Source: an uncultured Hyphomicrobiales bacterium (GTDB lineage Bacteria; Pseudomonadota; Alphaproteobacteria; Rhizobiales; Rhizobiaceae). From it: 42,131 bases of DNA. The notes under the pieces were generated by a model. That model was not told the origin of the DNA, made no database searches, and was given only the letters and a program-made list of their open reading frames with translations. Position numbers and translations under genes: made by a program. Shown here in pieces: positions 38,283 through 42,131 of this stretch. Within the stretch, counting starts at the first letter, position 1; every line of letters starts with the position of its first letter. Location: assembly GCA_943908365.1 (NCBI GenBank), contig CALTTH010000044.1:1-42131 (forward strand). Direction: 5' to 3'.

Positions 38283-39502
38283 GATCCTCCGTAGGATTCG
38301 AGCACCAGGTCCCGCGTAACGATCACACGAACAGGGAAGCCAGGGCGGATCGTCAGCGTCGGCGCAATGTTGAGCTGTCGCCGCACAATCTGCTGTCCTG
38401 CATCATTGATGGTGTCCTCGCCGCCATTGCGGATCGCCTGGATCAAGCGATCATCATTGTCCACGGCGAGTTCGGCGCCGACGCTGAGCAGTGTGGAAAG
38501 TCCGGCCGCCTTGGCGAGATCCCACCAGTGGTAATCGACGCCGTCCTGCAGGCCGGCGAAACCTTCGGCGTCGGCACCTGGCTGGCGTTCGAGAACGATC
38601 GACCGGCCGTTCGGAAAGATCAGCCGGTTCCAGACCAGCAGCACGCGGCTTTGGCCGAACTGCACGTTGTTGTCGTATTGGCCGATAACCCGCGTGCCCT
38701 GTGGGACGAGCAGGATGCGGCCCGTCGGGCTGTCGTAGATGTTTTCGGTCACCTGGGCGGTGATCTGTCCCGGAAGGTCGGACCGGATGCCAGTTATGAG
38801 CGCCGCCGAGATGACTGCGCCGGCCTGAAGGATGTTCGGCGACGCCGGAGCAACGACGCGATCGGGGGACACCGTCCGTCGATCGGCCGCCGCGCTGAGG
38901 AAGGCGTTCTGGCGATCCTGCGCAGAGGGAGTGGTCGGCGGTGGCGCAAGGCCAAGGCTCGCCAAATCCGGCGAGGGCGGGAGTGCTGGGGCAATTCCCG
39001 CCGCGGCGGGCGCGCCCCGGCTTTCGGATCCGGAAAACAGACGGCTGGTCCGCGCGGTCTCGATCTCCTGAAGGCGGCGCTGCTCTTCCGGGCTGATGCC
39101 GGGATTGGGCGTGGCGATTCCGGGTGTCGGCACCGGCTGTCCGCGATCCTGGGTGCTGAGGATCGGCCGCCCGAGGTCACCGGGAAGTGGCGGACCGAGC
39201 CGCGGCACGCCACTGTAATCTCGTGGAAGGCCAGCCAGGCCGTCCGCGGTCGAGCGGTTCTCGGTCGAATAGAGCTCGTCGGTCGGCCGACCGGCGTCGC
39301 GGGTCTGAAGCGCGTAGATCAGTGCTCCTCCGAGTCCGACGCTGGCGACAAGACCGAGGCCGGCGAGAACCTTCCGCGATAATCGGGTGACGCGGGGCGG
39401 TTCGGCGCGCAGACGCATCGGCGCAGGCCCGACCGACTCGCCGGTCAGGGGCTGCGCATCGTCGTCCGGCATTTCCTCGCTCCGGGGCGGGTTCTCGCTC
39501 AC
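38279..39502 (-). CDS. trbI: Conjugal transfer protein TrbI
   Basis: This 407-residue VirB10-type protein spans the envelope in the type IV secretion channel. It has a short cytoplasmic part, one membrane helix (about 44-65), a proline-rich periplasmic linker (about 85-200) and the conserved C-terminal barrel domain (about 215-407: IDTALITGIRSDLPGQITAQV-like, then LLVPQGTRVIGQYDN, then IRPGFPVRVIVTRDLVL). The GTG at 39502 overlaps the trbG stop as GTGA; the much longer frame upstream overlaps trbG and is spurious. It lies last but one in the trb unit visible here. Confidence 0.93.
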   Translation of the reverse strand: MSENPPRSEEMPDDDAQPLTGESVGPAPMRLRAEPPRVTRLSRKVLAGLGLVASVGLGGALIYALQTRDAGRPTDELYSTENRSTADGLAGLPRDYSGVPRLGPPLPGDLGRPILSTQDRGQPVPTPGIATPNPGISPEEQRRLQEIETARTSRLFSGSESRGAPAAAGIAPALPPSPDLASLGLAPPPTTPSAQDRQNAFLSAAADRRTVSPDRVVAPASPNILQAGAVISAALITGIRSDLPGQITAQVTENIYDSPTGRILLVPQGTRVIGQYDNNVQFGQSRVLLVWNRLIFPNGRSIVLERQPGADAEGFAGLQDGVDYHWWDLAKAAGLSTLLSVGAELAVDNDDRLIQAIRNGGEDTINDAGQQIVRRQLNIAPTLTIRPGFPVRVIVTRDLVLESYGGS

Positions 39503-40548
39503 GAGGTCGGCCTCCCGTCGGTTCGGACGATTCTGACGCGCTTTTGCTCCCGACCGGAGCCGAAGCGCAGTTCGGCGGCAGCGAACAGCCGGTCGACGAT
39601 CATGTGGTGGCCGCGAACGCGGTAATTCACCAGCTCTGAGGTGTTGCCCTCGGGACCAACGACGAAGAGCGGCGGCATCTCGCCCTGGCCGATGCCGCGA
39701 GGAAACTCGATGAAGACCTGGCGACCGTCGTCGAAGGCGCGCAGCGGCCGCCACGGCGCGCGATCACCCTCGATCGCATAGCGGAAGTTGACGTTGGCGA
39801 GGTCGACCCCGCTGGCCACGGGGTGCGCGGCTTGTGCCTCGGCATTCTGCCGGCGCAGCGCGATGAGTTGGTCCTGCGGATACTGCCAGGAGACAGAGGC
39901 CATGTAGGTCCGCTCGGTCGAGCGCAGCTCCATGTGATAGGTGCGCATGTTGGTGTTGATGACGAGGTTCGTCATCAGGTCGGCCCGCGTCGGCTTCACG
40001 AGGATGTGGATTTGGCGCGTCGCGCCCGATCCGCTCTCGGTGTCTCCGATGATCCAGCGGACCGTGTCCCCGGCCGCCACCGGACCGGCGCCGACGAGCT
40101 GCTCGCCGGGCTGAAGCGCGATGTCGGTGATCTGACCGACAGCGGTGTAGACCTGATAGAGCGCCCCTTGCGTCCAGGGATAGACCTGCATGGAGTTGAT
40201 GAAGCCGTCGCGCACCGGCTGGACGCGGGCCGCCTCATTGGCCTGATTGACGCGCGCCGTCGGGTTGGCCGGCTCGGGCGCGCGTCGTGTCTCCGGCACA
40301 CGCTGCAACTGGCCGGGTAGCGGCAACGGCCGCGGTAACTCAACCACGGTGACGGGCGCAGGCGGATCGACGGTCTGCACGGCAGGAGCCGCGTTGTCGT
40401 AGGAAATTTCGGGCGGTGGGTTCGTGGTGGCGCAGCCGGCGAGCGCGGTTGTCGCCAGCAGGACCATAGGGATTGCGGCTCTGCGGAGAGCCGGGAATAC
40501 AAGTGTGTGTGAAGCCGGATTTCCAGCTTTACGGAAAGACGGCTTCAT
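39499..40548 (-). CDS. trbG: Conjugal transfer protein TrbG (lipoprotein, VirB9-like)
   Basis: This 349-residue protein begins with a signal peptide and lipobox (LLATTALAGC, Cys39). A Pro-rich linker precedes the VirB9/TrbG domain (about 110-340: WTQGALYQVYTAVGQITDIALQ, then IILVKPTRADLMTNLVI-like, then the RPLRAFDDGRQVFIEFP segment). VirB9 proteins form the outer-membrane ring of the transfer channel with TrbI. The ATG at 40548 overlaps the trbF stop (ATGA). The 5' part of the open frame upstream of this ATG is read through trbF and discarded. Confidence 0.93.
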   Translation of the reverse strand: MKPSFRKAGNPASHTLVFPALRRAAIPMVLLATTALAGCATTNPPPEISYDNAAPAVQTVDPPAPVTVVELPRPLPLPGQLQRVPETRRAPEPANPTARVNQANEAARVQPVRDGFINSMQVYPWTQGALYQVYTAVGQITDIALQPGEQLVGAGPVAAGDTVRWIIGDTESGSGATRQIHILVKPTRADLMTNLVINTNMRTYHMELRSTERTYMASVSWQYPQDQLIALRRQNAEAQAAHPVASGVDLANVNFRYAIEGDRAPWRPLRAFDDGRQVFIEFPRGIGQGEMPPLFVVGPEGNTSELVNYRVRGHHMIVDRLFAAAELRFGSGREQKRVRIVRTDGRPTS

Positions 40549-41228
40549 TGCCCAAGCTCCCGTGACCAGTTGATGGCGTTGACGTAGATGCCGAGCGGGT
40601 TGGCCCTGAGCCGGTCGGCATTGCGGGGGATCTGCACGACGATCGTCAGGATCGCGGTCCAGCGCGTGGTCTCGGCGAGTTGGCCGTTCTCGTAGTGGCG
40701 CTCGACCCAGGCCACGCGAAAGCTGTCCGGAGAGGCGCGGATGACGCTGGAGACGTCGACGGCGACCTGCTGGCGACCGACACGCGTGAACGGGTCGTTC
40801 GAGCGCGCATAGTCGTTCAGCGCCATAGCGCCGCGATCGGTCGTGAAGTCGTAGGCACGGAGCCAGTTCTGTCGCACGATGATCGCGTCGGCCGGAATCG
40901 AGCGGACCTGTTCGACAAAGCGCGCCAGGTGGAAGGCGATTTGCGGATCGGTCGGGCGGTAGTCGGCTTCGGCCGGCGCCACGGCTTGAGCCTGACCGAC
41001 GCGATCGACCTGCACCACCCACGGCACGATCGTTCCGCGTGCCGATTGCACGACTAGTGCGGTAGCGAACCCGGCCGACAGGATCAGGGAGCCGAAGGCC
41101 ATGAGCCGCCAGTTCTTGGCCTGGATGCGAGAGGCGCCAATGCGCTCATCCCAGACTTGCGCGGCGCGCTGATACGGCGTCTCGGGCTCGGCGGCTTTGC
41201 CGTAATGGGTGGAGGGGCGTTTGAACAT
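40545..41228 (-). CDS. trbF: Conjugal transfer protein TrbF (VirB8-like)
   Basis: This 227-residue protein has a short cytoplasmic N-terminus, one membrane helix (about 44-62) and a VirB8-like periplasmic domain (about 75-225). Family features include FHLARFVEQVRSIPAD, RQNWLRAYDF, NPLGIYVNAINWSREL. VirB8-type proteins bridge the inner-membrane complex and the channel. The ATG at 41228 (MFKRPSTHYG) overlaps the trbL stop by one base. It lies in the usual trbL-trbF-trbG-trbI order. Confidence 0.93.
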   Translation of the reverse strand: MFKRPSTHYGKAAEPETPYQRAAQVWDERIGASRIQAKNWRLMAFGSLILSAGFATALVVQSARGTIVPWVVQVDRVGQAQAVAPAEADYRPTDPQIAFHLARFVEQVRSIPADAIIVRQNWLRAYDFTTDRGAMALNDYARSNDPFTRVGRQQVAVDVSSVIRASPDSFRVAWVERHYENGQLAETTRWTAILTIVVQIPRNADRLRANPLGIYVNAINWSRELGQ

Positions 41229-42131
41229 CAGCGATCGCCTTCGGAGAGATTGACGGAGGAGCCGCCGCCGTGGGCGTCGCCGGAGCGGACGGCATGGGCC
41301 GTGGCTTGCACGGCATGGGTCATTCGCTGGGAGCGGCGCATCCGCTGCGCCCAAGCGGGCGGTCCGCCGGCAATGGCGACACCGGAGGACGCGGCGCTGT
41401 CGCCGGCGGCATCACCGCCGACCGAGCCCATGGTGGAAGAGCCGCCCGTCGCCTCGAACGCGGCCTTGCCACCGGCGTCGAAGCTGGAGCGCATGCTCTC
41501 GGCGGCGCGGGAGGCAGCGCGGCGCAGTGGCGAGACCGCGGCGCTGCCGCTCGCACGGGCGACCCCACCAAGTCCAGAGACCACACCCGTCGCGCCGGAC
41601 TGCCCAGCAGAGCCAAGGCTGTAAGCAGTCGAAGCACCGCCTGCGACCGCAGCACCGCCACGGGCGGCGGCGGCTGCGCCACCGGCGAGCGCCGCGCCGC
41701 CAGACGCGGCTGCACCGACCGCGCCGACGCCTGCCGCCACCATGCCGCCTGCGGCGAGGCCTGTGCCGACGGCTGCGCCTGCGCTGAGTTGGGGGCCGCC
41801 CGAGACGATGCCGCTTGCGATACCGGGACCGAAGATGCCGAGGCCGAGCAGCGACAGCGCGGCGAGCACGATAGCCATGGCTTCGTCGATCGAAGGGTTC
41901 TGCCCGCCGAAGCCGGATGTGAACTCGGAGAACAGCGTCGAGCCGATGCCGATGATGACAGCGAGCACCAGGACCTTGATGCCGGAGGAGATGACGTTGC
42001 CGAGAACACGTTCGGCCATGAAGGCGGATTTGCCGAAGAGGCCGAACGGGATCAGCACGAAGCCGGCGAGCGTCGTCAGCTTGAATTCAATCAGCGTGAC
42101 GAAGAGTTGGATGGCGAGGATGAAGAAAGCG
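41228..42131 (-). CDS. trbL: Conjugal transfer protein TrbL (VirB6-like), 5' end outside window
   Basis: About 301 codons of the C-terminal part are visible; the frame remains open at the window end, so the gene starts beyond 42131. The visible N-terminal part contains several hydrophobic helices (FILAIQLFVTLIEFK, LAGFVLIPFGLFG, then ISSGIKVLVLAVIIGIGS, then AMAIVLAALSLLGLGIFGPG). It is followed by a long Gly/Ala-rich tail of about 150 residues and a hydrophilic end. This matches TrbL/VirB6, the polytopic inner-membrane protein of the T4SS. Place in trb order confirms it. Confidence 0.9.
   Translation of the reverse strand, partial: AFFILAIQLFVTLIEFKLTTLAGFVLIPFGLFGKSAFMAERVLGNVISSGIKVLVLAVIIGIGSTLFSEFTSGFGGQNPSIDEAMAIVLAALSLLGLGIFGPGIASGIVSGGPQLSAGAAVGTGLAAGGMVAAGVGAVGAAASGGAALAGGAAAAARGGAAVAGGASTAYSLGSAGQSGATGVVSGLGGVARASGSAAVSPLRRAASRAAESMRSSFDAGGKAAFEATGGSSTMGSVGGDAAGDSAASSGVAIAGGPPAWAQRMRRSQRMTHAVQATAHAVRSGDAHGGGSSVNLSEGDR

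Larger units (their letters stand above)
12364..42131. mobile_element. Genomic island / Tn4371-like integrative conjugative element, right part outside window
   Basis: The island starts where radC homology stops (about 12363) and continues past the window end. It contains an AlpA-like HTH gene, a tRNA-Leu-like attachment remnant, 25 kb of redox-stress cargo, and the trbL-F-G-I-DUF2274 end of a conjugation module flanked by a LysR gene. The trb genes look more GC-rich than the cargo, suggesting mosaic origin. Integrase, relaxase, traG and trbB-J are not in the window. The ICE assignment rests on trb order and on the DUF2274 neighbour; whether the entire cargo moves with it is inference. Confidence 0.65.

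Noticed and set aside
12364..42131. Insertion sequences, transposases or CRISPR arrays in the island
   Set aside because: No transposase motifs, terminal repeats or regularly spaced repeats were found by eye.

Overview
The first 12.2 kb look like ordinary chromosome of an alphaproteobacterium, most likely Rhizobiaceae (Agrobacterium/Rhizobium type). I base this on protein style from memory, not on a search: an alphaproteobacterial glutathione reductase, a plant-type (class II) DAHP synthase, rpsD, rpiA-DUF2059, and TadE/TadG-like pilus proteins. The order is: end of a HerA-like ATPase (+), terC (-), rpsD (+), gph (-), rpiA-DUF2059 (+), gor (+), a LysR regulator (-), class II DAHP synthase (+), then tadE-tadG (-). 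Clear hairpin terminators separate several of these units.

At about 12.2-12.4 kb the chromosome is interrupted. Only the last ~53 codons of radC remain. They are followed by a small AlpA/excisionase-like HTH gene and a degenerate tRNA-Leu(CAA)-like sequence whose 3' half, from anticodon loop to CCA, is intact. From there to the window end lies a genomic island. Its right edge (38.0-42.1 kb, running off the window) is a conjugation module in the order trbL-trbF-trbG-trbI-DUF2274, flanked by a convergent LysR gene. This is the layout I associate with Tn4371-like integrative conjugative elements (ICEs).

Between the left boundary and the trb module sit about 25 kb of cargo devoted to redox damage. 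It holds three MsrA proteins, one MsrB, Dps, glutaredoxin, a sulfite-oxidase-like (YedY/MsrP-related) molybdoenzyme with its own ferredoxin-reductase-like partner, and an alpha/beta hydrolase-OsmC fusion. It also holds a Nu-class glutathione S-transferase, a CxxC redoxin with a DM13 protein and an MFS exporter, a quinone oxidoreductase, a thiolase and NAD synthetase. A spare GAPDH, CorA, a ZIP-like transporter, a YeeE/YedE transporter, a GreA/B-like protein, a GAF-GAF-HWE kinase with a response regulator, two MarR and two LysR regulators complete the set. I see no transposase or IS in it.

Two shared operators tie the cargo together. The first is TATAGTTTCNATA (a LysR-type T-N11-A dyad), found four times: before dps, between the molybdoenzyme operon and nadE, before the redoxin operon, and before msrB-msrA. 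The second is TATGCGNNACGCATA, found four times as a perfect dyad: twice between lysR1 and the OsmC fusion, once before GAPDH, and once between marR2 and lysR2. The two MarR proteins have almost the same recognition helix, and only one carries a cluster of five C-terminal cysteines. My reading is that the island is a mobile two-tier regulon, MarR controlling LysR genes and the LysR proteins controlling repair genes. It would defend against oxidants that attack thiols and methionine, such as hypochlorite-type oxidants. The operators are seen directly; the inducer and the hierarchy are inference.
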